A stretch of DNA of 64,000 nt, taken from assembly GCF_036711975.1 (NCBI RefSeq), contig NC_091973.1, forward strand, positions 6,944,001 through 7,008,000. Direction: 5' to 3'. The DNA is from Onthophagus taurus. Taxonomy: Eukaryota; Arthropoda; Insecta; Coleoptera; Scarabaeidae. The position numbers and the translations under genes are program-made. The notes below the pieces were generated by a model. It did no database searches, was not told the origin of the DNA, and saw nothing but the letters and a program-made list of their open reading frames with translations. Positions 24,245 to 36,930 of the stretch are shown one piece after another. Each line of letters begins with the position of its first letter. Within the stretch, counting starts at the first letter, position 1.

Positions 24245-24505
24245 CTTTCATAAGTTAATTTCCAAGAAATTTAAGGATTTACTTTGATTATGTAAAGGAT
24301 TTTTTAGAAGTATTTTGTTTTTAAGAAATATAACTAGAATTCAGACCTATTCCCAACATATTTTAAAAAAATTTTCCATCATTTTGTAATTATTTTTAAG
24401 TACTGAAGATGAAACATTTGTTTCGAAACATGTCTATTTATTGAAATAAATTAAGTATTTTGTTGTTTCTTACAAAAAGGTTTTACTTCTTCCATTTTTT
24501 ACAAC
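24245..24505 (+). mobile_element. hammerhead-bearing short retroelement, copy 1
   Basis: From ATAAGTTAATTTCCAAGAAA through CCTATTCCCAACATATTTTA, CCATCATTTTGTAATTATT, the hammerhead and the tail GTTTTACTTCTTCCATTTTT, this matches the inverse of 59155-59520 in order. Two dispersed copies in different contexts define a mobile family. No open frame is present. Confidence 0.65.
24397..24440 (+). ncRNA. hammerhead ribozyme motif 3
   Basis: Stem I TAAGTA (24397-24402) pairs with TATTTA (24435-24440) with one G.U. The core is CTGAAGA (24403-24409), extra T (24410), stem II GAAACA/TGTTTC (24411-24416 with 24419-24424, two-base loop), GAA (24425-24427), palindromic stem III ACATGT (24428-24433) and cleavage base C24434. 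This is the cleanest of the four, with a C at the cleavage site as in most natural hammerheads. Confidence 0.75.
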
Positions 24506-24879
24506 ATATCCTGATCACCAACTCATTAGCCAAAGTATGGTGAGCCTAGCTGTGACTAAATTTAAACACCATGGCCATCTCTCGAAGTCTGGCCTACTAA
24601 GTGTTGCAAGGGAAGTTCAACAAATCGTGGTTTTGGCTGGGCAAGAAAACCCTCATGTTACTGTAAGGAGTATTGGGCAAAATATCATTCCCATAAAGTA
24701 AACCTGATTCACGAGCAATGAATCGTAGTTTTTGCAATAACAATTTTGCAACGAGACCATCAATGTTTAGAAATTTTAACACATTTTTCTAAATATTTTC
24801 AATACCATTTATGATGCAAAATCATTGAAAGCTTAATTTTCGCGTATACCTCGAAAACGGTCAATGTTATCAAAATTTT

Positions 24880-25235
24880 CAAAGAGTGATAAAAGTTTCT
24901 AAAATAAACTTTTTATTAAAAAGTCCAAAAATAAAGGTAGGGTTACGAGCGAACAAAAAAGCTCTGATCAAACAAATTTTAGGGACACCTGTATAGCATG
25001 GTTGCCGCCACCCGATCAAAGTCAAAATTGGTTCAATGATTTTGCTTGATATTTGTTTACCCTGTACCAAATTTCAACACTCTACCATAAATGGTATTGA
25101 AAATATTTAGAAAAATGTGTTAAAATTTCTGAACTTTAATGACTTTTGACTTTTATAATAATTTTTTTTCACGAATCGTCATCATTTTTGCTCTAAGTTA
25201 ATTTTATGCCCCGAGTCACCGGAACACCCTGTATA
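24880..25235. repeat. interspersed repeat, family of 900-1085
   Basis: TAGGGTTACGAGCGAACAAA, ATCAAACAAATTTTAGGGAC, ACCTGTATA and CCTGTACCAAATTTCAACAC match the patched-intron copy. The segment ends with GAACACCCTGTATA at about 25220-25234, a likely transposon terminus. Non-coding. Confidence 0.55.
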
Positions 25236-26015
25236 AAGAATTAGAATTGTTAATGTGTAATTGTAAATTGATCTTGTTTGATAATAAAAAGGTTAATAGA
25301 ATTTAGTGATAAACAAATGCTCGATTATATAAAATCAACAAATCAATTGAGTATGTAAATATATAAAAATAATAAAATGATGAAATTATAAGTGAAATTT
25401 GAATAAAAATGAATAAATATGATGTTAGATGGATTAGAAATGAGTTTATGGGGTTGATTAGAATGATTTAAGGGAAAGAAAAGGTGGTAATAAAATAGTG
25501 CGATTTTGAATTTGGCGCGCAAGATCCGCTTCGCACAAACGTAACCGCGTTTCAGTTGTTTCCCGAACGTTAGCGCCATTACGGCGGTGAGACGAGCAAA
25601 GTAAAAAGTAGTGCGAACTTGGTTGGGATATTTCTGGAAAATGCGAAGGTCTATAAATCTTAAAATCGGTAAACGTGTACATGGGAAAGTGATAAAAGCG
25701 TGCGATAATAGTAAAATTGACAAACGGGCTACAGTTGGGTTAATCGCTATCTAATATTTGGGCGTAGGAATACGGATTTTCTCCCATAACCTCGACTCGT
25801 GTTATTGGAGTGTAGGGAATAAAGTTGAGTGTCAGATGTGTCGATCATTTGGTAAAACCGTAAGTTTCGTGTGGAAAATCGTGGTTTGGGTGCCGCTAAC
25901 GGATTTATTATGCTACGGCGCGTGGTTCTGGTTAAAGATGTGAAAATAAAAGGCGGAGTAACGGTACGATCAGGGTGTTGGCAGTTCGTAGCCGATCGCG
26001 GCCGTTTCTCTTAAC

Positions 26016-29000
26016 ATGGCTGCGACACAGGCCGAAAAGCAACAAAATGACGTGAGCGGCGAAAAAGTGCAGCCGGATCTGAATGTTAGGAGCGCGCTGT
26101 TGCAGAATGGGACCGATAAAGGTAGCGTTAGGTCTGGTTGTGGCGTAGCGGTGAGTAAAACGAAAAACACCGGCCCTAAAACTCTCGGTTTAGACATGAG
26201 TCAATACCGATCCGAGAGCGGCGGCGGCGGCGATAGTGAACAAAGTTTAAACGATTCGGTGCCGAACTCGGAGTATCCCGCGTCCACGGCGGCTGCCGAG
26301 GGAGACGGCCACGCCGCCGCCGCGGCCGCAGCAGCAGCGGCAGCCGCAGCAGCAGCAGCCGCCGCCGCCGCCGGCTACGGCATCCCCTTCGGCGAAGGAG
26401 GAGGTGCTGGCGGCGTCGGCGGAGGAGGATTTCACTTCCCGCCGCGTCAACCGTACGGCGGCGGCGGCCCCCCTGGCCCTGGTCCGGGCCCCGGCGGACC
26501 TTCGGCGGGTTCCGCTCCGGGTGTCGCGAACATCGGAAACATCGGAAAACAACAATCGCCCGGGGGGCCCCCGGTCCACGGGCCGCACGGCGGGCCCCAC
26601 GCGCCCCACGCTCCCCACGCTCCTCACCAAGTGGTGCCCCACCAAGGCCCTCACGCTCCGCACGGGGCTCAGCCAGCGCCTACTCAGCGCATCTTCTCCG
26701 GCCAGGCGATCTCTCAACCTACGGGACCGACGCCGACCCTAAATCAGCTGTTGCAAAGCAACAATCCCGTAATCCGCTATCAAAACAACTACGGACATCC
26801 GGAACCCCCTTACGGGCAGACCTGCGGAACTTGGGCCCCGCAGAAACCCGTCGCGCCCTACTCGAACAACCCGCCGACGTCGGTTTACAGAAATCAACAA
26901 ACGGTAAGTATATTAATTCATTTCATTCAAAACTAATCGCGACGTGCTTAAACGATAAAAAATATCGCTATTTGTCCGTTTAACACGTTTCCCTTGCGAG
27001 CACGTGCTTTTTGTTTACTACCGCTCCGTCCGGAATGTGTAAAAAGTCACGACGTAAAAATGCGTCGACCCGACCTAACTAACACCTCGCAAACGCGACC
27101 CGTCTCGCATGCGTTTTTTCACATCTCTTCATTCAACCCTATTTCTTTCTTTCTACACCACTCATCTCACCTATCTAAAAGTCCATTATTTAATACATAT
27201 AATTGCGTACATACTCAATTTCATTTATATATAGTAATTAGGATTGCGCCCAGCTTACAAAACCGCAACGAATACAAATGGAAATATTTTTATCGAAAAT
27301 TTGGAATTTACGACTTTTGAGTTAAAATTAAATTTTTAACAATGCGATTAGATTCCGATTGCGTATGAGTCAACTATGTGATGATTAAATTCATGTCATT
27401 ACTTAAATTAACTATCAAAAAGATTATTAATTTTTTGTTACGACAAAGGCCCGTATATAAAACAAGATAGTTTAGCACGGCGTCAGTCGTAAGCAAAAAA
27501 TCTCCGTTCATTTTTGGGATAATAACATCAATTTGTTGTTGTTGCAGCTCTCGCCTGGATACAGCGGGTCGTCTTCGTCTAGCCCAGGTTATGGTGAACC
27601 TAGAGGAGGTTGGCCTGGGGCTCAAGTAGGTGGACAACACGGTCCCGGTAGTCCAGGACCACCTTCTGGTTCCGGTTCTGGTGGCGCGAGTCAACCATCA
27701 CCACAACCCTCGCAACCACCAAGTCATTCACCTGGACCCGGACTTCCCCCAAGTCCTCAACATCAACCATCTACAGCGTCTTCACATCAGGTAACAAATT
27801 TTATTTAAAAAAAAAATTTTTTTTCAATACTTATAATACGATTTAGGGTTTCCCCAATCGGCCTGCGCAACCGACTACTCCAAACGCGCATGCACCAGAC
27901 CAAGCAGTAAGTAGTGAATCTTTTAGTTTTTTTGTAGTTTTGAAAGTGTGAATGATTTGCCATTGAGTCTTAATCAAAATGGAAAGTTTTGTATTGATTA
28001 AATATTAAAAAACATAACTAAAAATTCGATATTTTTATTCAATTTCATATAATAGTTTTTTAAAATATTCTTTTGGGTCATCATCGGTAAACATTAGTTG
28101 TCGTGTTTATGAGCGAACCGTGTAGAGTGGCCGATCGTTTTGGAAGCGTTCTTGCAGAATGCGAACGAAGTGCAGTGCGGCGAGCGTAGCAGGCGACGTT
28201 GCCGTCTCGTTCGGAAAGCAATCAATACACCGCCACCCCTATAGCTGGTTTTCGCTTGACTCTAGCGGAACTGGCAACGTGGTGGACGTAACGTCATGTG
28301 CCGCCGTAACCGTCGACCCACGTGTACCTCTCGCAAATGTTTAAATGTTCCTTAGAGTACACTCGCTTGGAAAAAGATTTGTACGGAGCAGTTGAATAAC
28401 TCAACACTTTCATCTTGCTTCTTTATACAATTTGTATACAATTTTCAACAAATATATAAAAGTATCACGTTGATTACTAGAAGCGGTAAACTGGATTATC
28501 GAACAGTTATCCGTTATGCATTCATTAAAGATGTGTTTTAGATTAGTTCAATGTCACTTGACTAATGTCCTATTTTAATTCAATATGTAATCACCGGACG
28601 GTTTATGTTTTATTTTTAGATTGCTATTGTTATATTTTTAGATTATAATTGTGTTATTTTTAAACTTACAATTCACATCGTGAATCGTTCAAGTGGTCAA
28701 AATCCAACAAAAAGTCGATAGATGACTAACGTAACATTCAACATTGATTCGATAGGAATTCTAGGAGTGACGTCAAGCGAATACAGTTTTTACATGTTTA
28801 TAATCATTGCTACCCTTTTCTAGTAAGTTCGAAAGCGGGACAGTCGATCTCTGGGAAAGTTCGCGCGAGAAATACGCGAAGGAGAACAGCTGACGAGTTC
28901 ATAAACATACGATCTATAAAATATGCGGAGGAAGGTGAATCGACCGTCAGTTTCACGGTCAAGGTCGATAAAAAGTTTTCAAAATAAATCGTTTGCATTC

Positions 29001-32000
29001 TTCGGTCGTCGGGCTGCTGGCTATTTTTAAACTCGGAAACGAACGAAATTTGCTTTCTCTCGAGCGAACGCCCGCCTCTTGCGTAACTTTTACTTATCGT
29101 CAAGATAACTAAACTGAAACCGTTTGTACCTCTTACCGCCACATTACTCAAACACGTGTTTTATATTATTATTATTTTCTTATTATCTTTCTACCATAAT
29201 AAATAATACTGCATTTAACGGGGTTGGTTTGAATCAATATTGCATTAGTTAGGGAAATTGTGACGTTGTGGACGACAACAACAACAAGAATGACGAGGAT
29301 GACGAACGAGATCGTTGCACTCGACAACGACGAAACTAAGTTGACCGTGAAGCAGTCGGCCGGAGAATAATTTATATATAGTGCACATCGCGTTCGGGTC
29401 GTGGCCCCGCGTTCCACGTCGTGCCACGCGTCCCGTCTGTTCGCGTTGTTTACACCATCGCTCTATTAATTGGGTCAATGCCACTAAATTTATCCCAAAG
29501 CGGCGTCAACGGGGATTTATAATTAGGTTAAGGCTGAAATTACGCGTCGCTCATCGGCATATTCGACTTCGGCTTTTGGGAATTCCCTTTGATAGGACGT
29601 TAATTGTTTGATATTGATATCGATTTGTTCGAGTTGGTTTGGATTTAAATTCGTATTTGTCTATTGTTACTATATGTGCGATTAGGTATTAGATTGATTT
29701 TGTTATTGCAGGATTTGAGTGGTGGTAACAGCAACGATAGCTCTGGAGGAGCGGCCCCGGGAACCCCAAATTCTCAAGGAATGCGACCTACACCAAGCCC
29801 GACAGGTTCCACAGGTTCAAGGTCCATGTCTCCAGCCGTAGGTAAGTAATGAATACGAAATCGGACAATTTCGATGGTAAAGAAAGAAAGATAGAAAGAA
29901 AGAACGAAAGAAAGGATAAAGAAATTGAGTTGAATATGTATTAGATCGATTAGTGTAGAGCTTGTATAAAAAGGCAAGGTTACATGGGTGTTAGGGGTTG
30001 GTTACATCTTATTAGTATTTCTTTTTAATCCATCCGGGAAAAGTTAAGCAATTAAGCTTGGTTGATCGTTTAGGTCAGCCAAACATTCCCCAACCGCCCA
30101 GACCGTCGAGTGGGCAATCGGACGGAAGTGGAAACAGTCGAATGAGCCATTCTCCGATAGCGACGCAAGGAAACCAAAGCACTTACCCGCCCCATCACGT
30201 CCATCCGGGCTACAAAGGGCACCCCGGTATGGTCTCGCAAGGTGTCGCAGGGCAACCTTTACCTCTTTACCAACCAAACCAGCAATATTCTCAGGGGGCG
30301 TACCCCGCCAGGCCACCCGGAAACATGCAGTACCAAGGCTATACGCCTGGTTCGCAAGCGCCCCCGAGTAATCATTTGCCCCAGCAGTATGCGAACAGAA
30401 GTGGGGCGGCGCCAGCACCGAATCACATGTCCAACTCGCAGTTTCCACCGTATCAACAACAGTGGCCGGGGACGGCGGGTTCCTCCTCCGGTTCTGGAAA
30501 TCACGTGGCCCCTTCAGTTTCGGCTAGCGGAGGCAAGAGCGCTCCCGGTGGCGGCGCCCCTCCACAAGCTTCGTCTCCGTCATCGGGATCGCCAAGACAG
30601 CCACACTACCTCAAGCAACATTTACACCACAAGATGGGATTCGCGAATGTTACTCCTTCGTCGATGCCCCCGAGCCCGAGCCCTCCGCAAAATTACCACA
30701 TGGGGCCGCCGACAGTCGGCCATCACATGTCCGGGATGGGACCTCCTGCAAGTATGGGGCCGCCGCCTACCGCTAGCCCATTGATAACAAATAATCATCC
30801 CCAACCTCCTCCGAGCTCTACTCCGAACTCTCATAATCAAATGGCATCCGACATGATGGATAACGGTATTACTACGATAGCTAGCGGAAATTTATCTACA
30901 AATGTTACATCGGCGGCTGCAGGTTCTGTCACGTCCGTCGTTACGACAGGACCGGACGGAACGCCAGTAGACGAAGGTTCGCAGCAGTCTACATTATCGA
31001 ACGCTTCAGCAGGTACACTATAGTAAAAAAAAGAACAATTGATTATCACTATTGCATGCCACCCCGACCCCCTTTTTATTTTCTTTTACTTCTGATTTTA
31101 ATCCAAAATGGTTTATAATAATTAACTAATCCATATTAGCGATTACATGTTTATGCTTGTGGTATTGATTCGTTCTTTTTCGCAGCTTCTGGTGAAGATC
31201 CCCAATGTCCTACATCCAAAGTTCGAAAGAACGATATGGGCCATTATAGCCACCCTACGACGCCCCAGAGCACTGTGCCTTCGTCCCCGGCAGCAAGTAT
31301 GAATTCTCACGAGGAGTACGAGCAACTTAGCAATCCAAGTTGGCCGAGGACACCAGCGAGTCCGGTAATTAGTATTTTTATAATATATTTTCATATTCGT
31401 CGAATTATTATTCCGGGCGTATACATTGTTATTATTGAAGCGATATCCTAATCACAACTTACGTGATTAGCGGCGACTTGTACTTTCTTAAAACGTGTTA
31501 ATTTTTCACGATAACTTTCGTAGTATTGGACGTTTTTACTTTTTGTGTGACTAAATTCTCGTCAGTTTAATTAAGTTGAGTTTTGGGTTTGTGAGAAACT
31601 ATTTTTGAAATGGATTTGCCTAATTGTACTGATATATGTTAATGGTCAATGTGCATGTAAAGAGGCTGCAATTTGGACCATTATATGGATATATATTATC
31701 CAATTTATACTACCTACTTCCCGACGTAAGTATTATATATTTCCTTGGGAACTCAAAACATCACAATTTTTAGTAGAAACAAGTTTTATTCTACTACGTG
31801 ATTATTTACTAAAACGTACAAGTCGTGTGAATGGATTTTTTATTTTTAAATTTATTTTAAAAATTCTCGTGTACTAAAGTATATTTTGGTATAATTCAAG
31901 CAAACCCTTTTCTTGCACATTTACATTTGATAAAATTTTTTGGCTAACTTAGTGGTATTTACAGGTTTTTAATAGTCATGTGCCACCAACGGACACGTAC

Positions 32001-35000
32001 AGATCAAAGGTTTATATAATTTACTTATCTGTCCTACCGCTTGTCATAGCATGCTTAGCATGGTTATTTTTTTGTTTTGCAATAGCGCTTATACTAACTC
32101 GTCAATCAATTTAACTGATGCAGCTAACGTTTTAATTCGAAAATTACAGAAAACGGATAGCTTGAGTAAATTATACGAAATGGACGATAGTCCGGAAAGG
32201 AGAGCGTGGCTGGACAAACTTTTAGCTTTCATGGAGGAACGTCGTTCTCCGATAACAACTTGTCCCACCATATCGAAGAATCCCTTAGACTTGTTTAGGT
32301 TATATGTTTACGTTAAGGAACGGGGCGGATTTATGGAGGTAAATTCATGCGAGATATATCATTGAGGAATCCTTTCTAAGTTTCTTTTTACCATGATTAT
32401 TAACCAGGTTACAAAGAACAAAACATGGAAAGATATAGCTGGTATGCTGGGAATCGGCGCGTCGTCCAGCGCTGCGTACACGCTTCGCAAACATTACACG
32501 AAAAACTTACTCGCCTACGAATGTCAGTTTGATAGAGGCGGAATCGATCCCCAACCTATTATAAGTCAAGTAGAAGCAAGCTCAAAGAAAAAAGGCGCAA
32601 AGGCCGCTTCGGTGCCGTCTCCCGGATCTTCAAATTCTCAGGATTCTTTTCCAGCTCCAGGATCTGGCGGACAATCTATGGACGGATATTCTGGGTATGG
32701 TTATCCTCCGGGAACGAACCCTGATTTTAATGCACCATCTCAAAGAACTTCCTCCCAAATAAATGCACCGTCGCCGCATGCAGGTAAGAAAACCATTCTT
32801 TCTGTATTTGAATGCTACAAAATCTTAGTCAAATTCCTTTATTTATTAATTATTAAGGTGCTGGAAATGCAAATCACATGGGTAGCGCTCCTTCAACAAC
32901 TTCGAATCCAGCCGGAGGTCCTTCTGATAACGTAAATGTTTCTAATCCTTTTGACGATGTCTCTCCAAGTCCGCCACCAAGAGGAGGTCCGTTCCCAAGT
33001 GGAACTCATCCACCGTATTCAGCAGCAACTCCACCACGCCCACAAGGCCAAGGACAAAGTTACGCCGGCCAAGCCGGCTATAATCAATATCCAGGTCCAG
33101 GACCCGGAGCTCCACCAGACCAATATTCTGCATACGCTGGTGGAACGGGATATGCTTCACCTAGACCATATAATCCAACACCTTATACCGGTGATAACGC
33201 AGCCGCCACATCGGCCACTAATACGCAAGGAGTTGCGGCACAAGGACAAGACTCGTATACGCGCTACGGAATGGCTAACGCTCCAGGAAGCGGATACACA
33301 GCAAGGACTGGGGGATACGGTGGACCACCACCTAGTAGCGGTGCACCGCCCCCAGCTCAACCACCTACGCCTTACGCGGGACAACAAGAATATTATTCGC
33401 CTAACCAACAGGTTAGTAAGATAATAATAGATTAGTTTTTGTTTTTTAATAGAATTATTTCTTAGAATTATCCGGGACAACAACCAAACGCTGGGAGTGG
33501 AAGTTATCCTGGGGTGCAACCTCAAAACAAAAACATGCCTCCGCCACCAAGAAGACATCCGGACTTTGCAAAGGATCAACAAGGTTACCCACAGTATGGT
33601 CAACAGAGACCCCAACTTTACAGTAAGTTGAGATCAATTTTGTTGACAATTTAAAACAATTTAAGACTCACTTTGCTTTCTTACTTTATTAGCCGGTTGG
33701 ACGAATAATAATCAATTTAGAAGTCAATACACACCAGGTACGGGTGGCCAACAATGGAATCAAGGTAATAGGCAACCTGGACAATGGGATAGATACTCGC
33801 CTAACCAAGGATATCAGCCGTCACCGCAAGGAAACCAACCGTGGTCGGGTATACCAACGCCCGGAGTGCCACCAAATTCCGCGTTGAGACCACCAATGGG
33901 TCCGCGGCCAGGAAAACCCTTCAATATGCAGCCACAACAACCGGGTAAAAGTGCGCAAGCGCAGGTGCCGCCATCGGGTTCGTACAACCAAAGCCAACTT
34001 CCGAAACGAGAAATTACGTTTCCACCTGAAAGCGTTGAAGCTACGATGCCGGTGCTTTATCGTAAAAAACGAATATGTCGAACGGATTTGGGATCGATAG
34101 ACGCCTGGCGCGTGATAATGTGTCTACGTTCAGGTTTACTTTTAGAGAGTTGTTACGCGTTGGACGTATTAAACGTACTGTTATTTGACGACTCGTCAGT
34201 GGGTTATTTTTGTTTGAATCAGTGGCACGGTTTGCTAGATCTGCTTTTAGAGCATTTACGAAAAAATTTATCCGACATGTTTGACGGTCCTTTCCCAAAG
34301 GTCGAAAAGGAGAAGGATAAAGAAAGTACCGACGAATCGATAGAAGTAGAAGTGGACCTTGGGGGTGTAGTGACTCCAATAGACCCTGATAACAGAACTT
34401 TAGTGTTGAACAAAACGGAAAATTATACACTTAATAGTAGGAAAGGGTGTCCGATAAAATTAATAGATAGAAGCGAAGATATATTCGTTAGAGATCATCA
34501 TAAAAATTGGGATACCAGAGGAGACGCGGCAGGTATCGATTTACTCGCCGAGGTAATCACCGATCCTTGGCACCAAATGTCGGAACATATACTTCCGACA
34601 TTTCAAGCTGAATTCGGACGAATACCATTCAGCAGAAAATTGGAAGAAAAAGCTAAATCGGAGACGAAGCCTCCCGTGTCGTCGTCGTCGTCACCGTGGA
34701 TTGGAAAAGAAGTGGAAACGCCTCGAACGCCGCCTCCGCCGCCAGACGTAACAAATATTAGTGAGAAAATAAAGCGAAGGACAAAAACTTTAAGTGATGT
34801 GATATCTCGAATTAAAAAGGAGTCCGCGTCCGAGGAAAACGGAACGTTACCTTCGGACATTAAGGGCCGCATTAAGACTGAACCCGCTAGCGACGAGCCG
34901 AAAGATCTGAAGGCGGCGACGGTAGCATCGCCAGTTACGACTCCCACAACAGCAACAACTACAACGGCAACCGTTGTTCCTGCCGCAACAACAACCGTAG

Positions 35001-36187
35001 GCGGCGTTAACGGAACTGGAAATAACGCCAACGGTACCTGTCTCAACATTAAGGATACAGCATGCACCTTAAAACGGCGCCGTATGTCCGACTACGAAGA
35101 CGAAGCCTACAGTCGTGATGAAGCCAGTTTGGTTTTACTTACGGAAAGTCAGGATTGCGTGGGTAGACGATGCATCTGCATATCAAACATTCTGCGCAGC
35201 TTGACATTCGTGCCTGGGAACGAAGCCGAATATGCGCGCAGTTCTACGTTTTTGGCATTAGTGGGAAAATTATTACTATTCCATCATGAACATCCACTGC
35301 GCACACTAAAAACTAGAAATTATGATCGCGAGGTAAGATCTAAATATTTCGATTATTTATTCTTATTAGTCTTGTGATTGTTTGAATCGAGATGTTTATA
35401 AACTGTTTGCTCTTAGGAGGATGCCGACTTCTCGGATTCTTGCAGTAGTTTACAAGGCGAAGGAGAATGGTGGTGGGATTTCCTGCTGCAGATACGAGAA
35501 AATATTTTGGTATCAATAGCCAACGTCGCCGGTCAAATAAATCTGGATCAATATCCGGAAGAGGTAGCTCGGCCGTTATTGGACGGATTGCTTCACTGGG
35601 CGATATGTCCGTCCGCGCAGGGTCAAGATCCGTTTCACTCTGTGGGTTCGTCGTCGTTGTTGTCGCCCCAACGGTTGGCGTTGGAAGCGCTCTGCAAATT
35701 GTGCGTGACCAATAATAACGTGGACCTGGTTATTGCGACGCCACCGTTTTCGCGTTTAGAACGGCTATGTGCGGTATTGACGAAGCACTTGTGCCGGTCC
35801 GAAGATCAAGTATTGCGGGAGTTTTCGATAAACTTACTACATTATTTGGCCGCAGCCGACAGTTGTATGGCACGCGTGGTCGCGTCTCAGCAGCCGTGCG
35901 TTTCGCTGTTGGTGGCCTTTATCGAACAGGCTGAAATGAGCGCGTTAGGTGTCGCCAATCAACACGGTATATCGGCCCTACGCGAAAACCCCGATTCGAT
36001 GGGAACTAGTTTGGACATGCTTAGACGTGCCGCGTCCACGTTAGTTTTTTTAGCGGAACATCCGGATAATAGGCCTCTACTCGTTCAGCAAGAGTCGCGT
36101 TTGCTGGCGTTAGTGATGAGCCAAATACTCGACCAGCAGGTGGCGTTACTTTTGTCGAAGGTGCTGTACAAGATATCCCACAGCTAA
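26016..36187 (+). CDS. osa: osa/ARID1, DNA-binding subunit of the BAP (SWI/SNF) complex
   Basis: Thirteen exons join in phase: 26016-26903, 27548-27790, 27847-27906, 29712-29841, 30074-31012, 31186-31364, 31965-32009, 32150-32338, 32408-32783, 32858-33411, 33466-33622, 33693-35332, 35417-36187; 2056 residues. The N-terminal half is low-complexity (Ala run about residues 93-112, Gly/Pro/His-rich, Gln/Ser/Pro-rich). The ARID domain spans about residues 829-930 (KLYEMDDSPERRAWLDKLLA; ITTCPTISKNPLDLFRLYVY; TWKDIAGMLGIGASSSAAYT; LRKHYTKNLL). The C-terminal BAF250_C domain runs from about 1358 (EITFPPESVEATMPVLYRKK; LLLESCYALDVLNVLLFDDS) to the end. Osa targets the Brahma remodeller and represses Wingless targets. 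Human ARID1A is 2285 residues and fly Osa 2716. Exons 1-3 are GC-rich and later exons less so. Alternative exons in the 1.8-kb intron 27907-29711 cannot be excluded. Confidence 0.95.
26291..26373 (+). repeat. GCC/GCA-rich tract encoding a polyalanine run in Osa
   Basis: The codons are mixed GCC, GCG and GCA, so this is not a pure trinucleotide repeat and is likely stable. It encodes about 20 alanines followed by Gly-Tyr. It is the most GC-rich spot in the window and sits within a CpG-rich first exon. Confidence 0.8.
29879..29920 (+). repeat. GAAA-type purine microsatellite in an osa intron
   Basis: An imperfect run of GAAAGAAAGATAGAAAGAAA-type units lies 38 bases after the exon 4 donor. One strand is all purine apart from a few interruptions. 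No function is implied. Confidence 0.7.
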
Positions 36188-36287
36188 TCCCCTTGTAGAT
36201 ACTTTTGCGGCCTTTGGACTGTTTCGGACTGTTTTTTTTTTGGACTGCAGACCGTGTACAGAAATGTATAGAGTGATTTAAATGAAA

Positions 36288-36293
36288 AATAAA
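36288..36293 (+). promoter_or_regulatory. proximal poly(A) signal of osa; 3' UTR may extend to about 38.1 kb
   Basis: AATAAA about 100 bases after the stop sits in a cluster (AAATAAAAGAAATAAAAATA). Further signals occur near 37748 and 38089. The AT-rich stretch between contains a Pumilio-type TGTAAATA (37472-37479). Insect osa transcripts commonly have long 3' UTRs, so the distal end is plausible; this is inference. Confidence 0.4.
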
Positions 36294-36832
36294 AGAAATA
36301 AAAATAAAAATACTTCTACCTAATCTACCGATAATTAAGTGAAAAGTGTGAGGTCGTCAAGTGTCGATCCAAGAATAATGTGGAGATTTCTAAATACGAT
36401 TTCTCCGTTAAAACTTATCCGACGTAGTATAATCCGTGTACCATTTTGTAAATTAAGCAATTGTCTTTCTGGAAGAAAAGAAAAAAAATGAAAATGTTAT
36501 ACATTCATGTTAATTATGTATTTATTCGTTTCTTTCAAAGCACCACACCACCTCGTACTTGTACACTGTCTCTTTAACTACGCTTTGCGAACACCGCGAT
36601 TATTACGAATATCGCGAACACCACCGGCCAGACCCGCCTTTAAACTGCTGGCAATACAAAGTGACCAAGAAAAAGACTGGAATAAAGCTTCTCCTTTCAT
36701 TTTTACCACTAGTTTTTCATAGTCGTGTCGTTCTATACCCTATCACTTTTCCATATGCTTTATCATACGACCGAGGTTTTTTTTTTGTTTTCATGTACAA
36801 ACAAAATTTTAATTGCAAATAAAAGAATTCAT

Positions 36833-36930
36833 TGTATGTGTATATATACGCGTACACGCGTGCGCTGCTCATACAAACGCGTGTGTGCGCGTATACGTGT
36901 ATATTTTCCCTGTATATACGCTGTATATAG
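36833..36930. repeat. alternating purine-pyrimidine tract (TATA/CGCG mix) in the osa 3' region
   Basis: TGTGTATATATACGCGTACA, CGCGTGCGC, then GCGTGTGTGCGCGTATACGT are nearly strictly alternating, so the tract can form left-handed DNA or extruded hairpins. CpG density is far above its flanks. Confidence 0.65.

Noticed and set aside
26247-26742. Long open frames on both strands over osa exon 1
   Set aside because: They are shadows of a GC-rich coding exon; the + frame from 26016 is the one that splices in phase.
34041-35067. Minus-strand frames of 129 and 154 codons within osa
   Set aside because: They are antisense to the conserved BAF250_C coding exon and have no homology.
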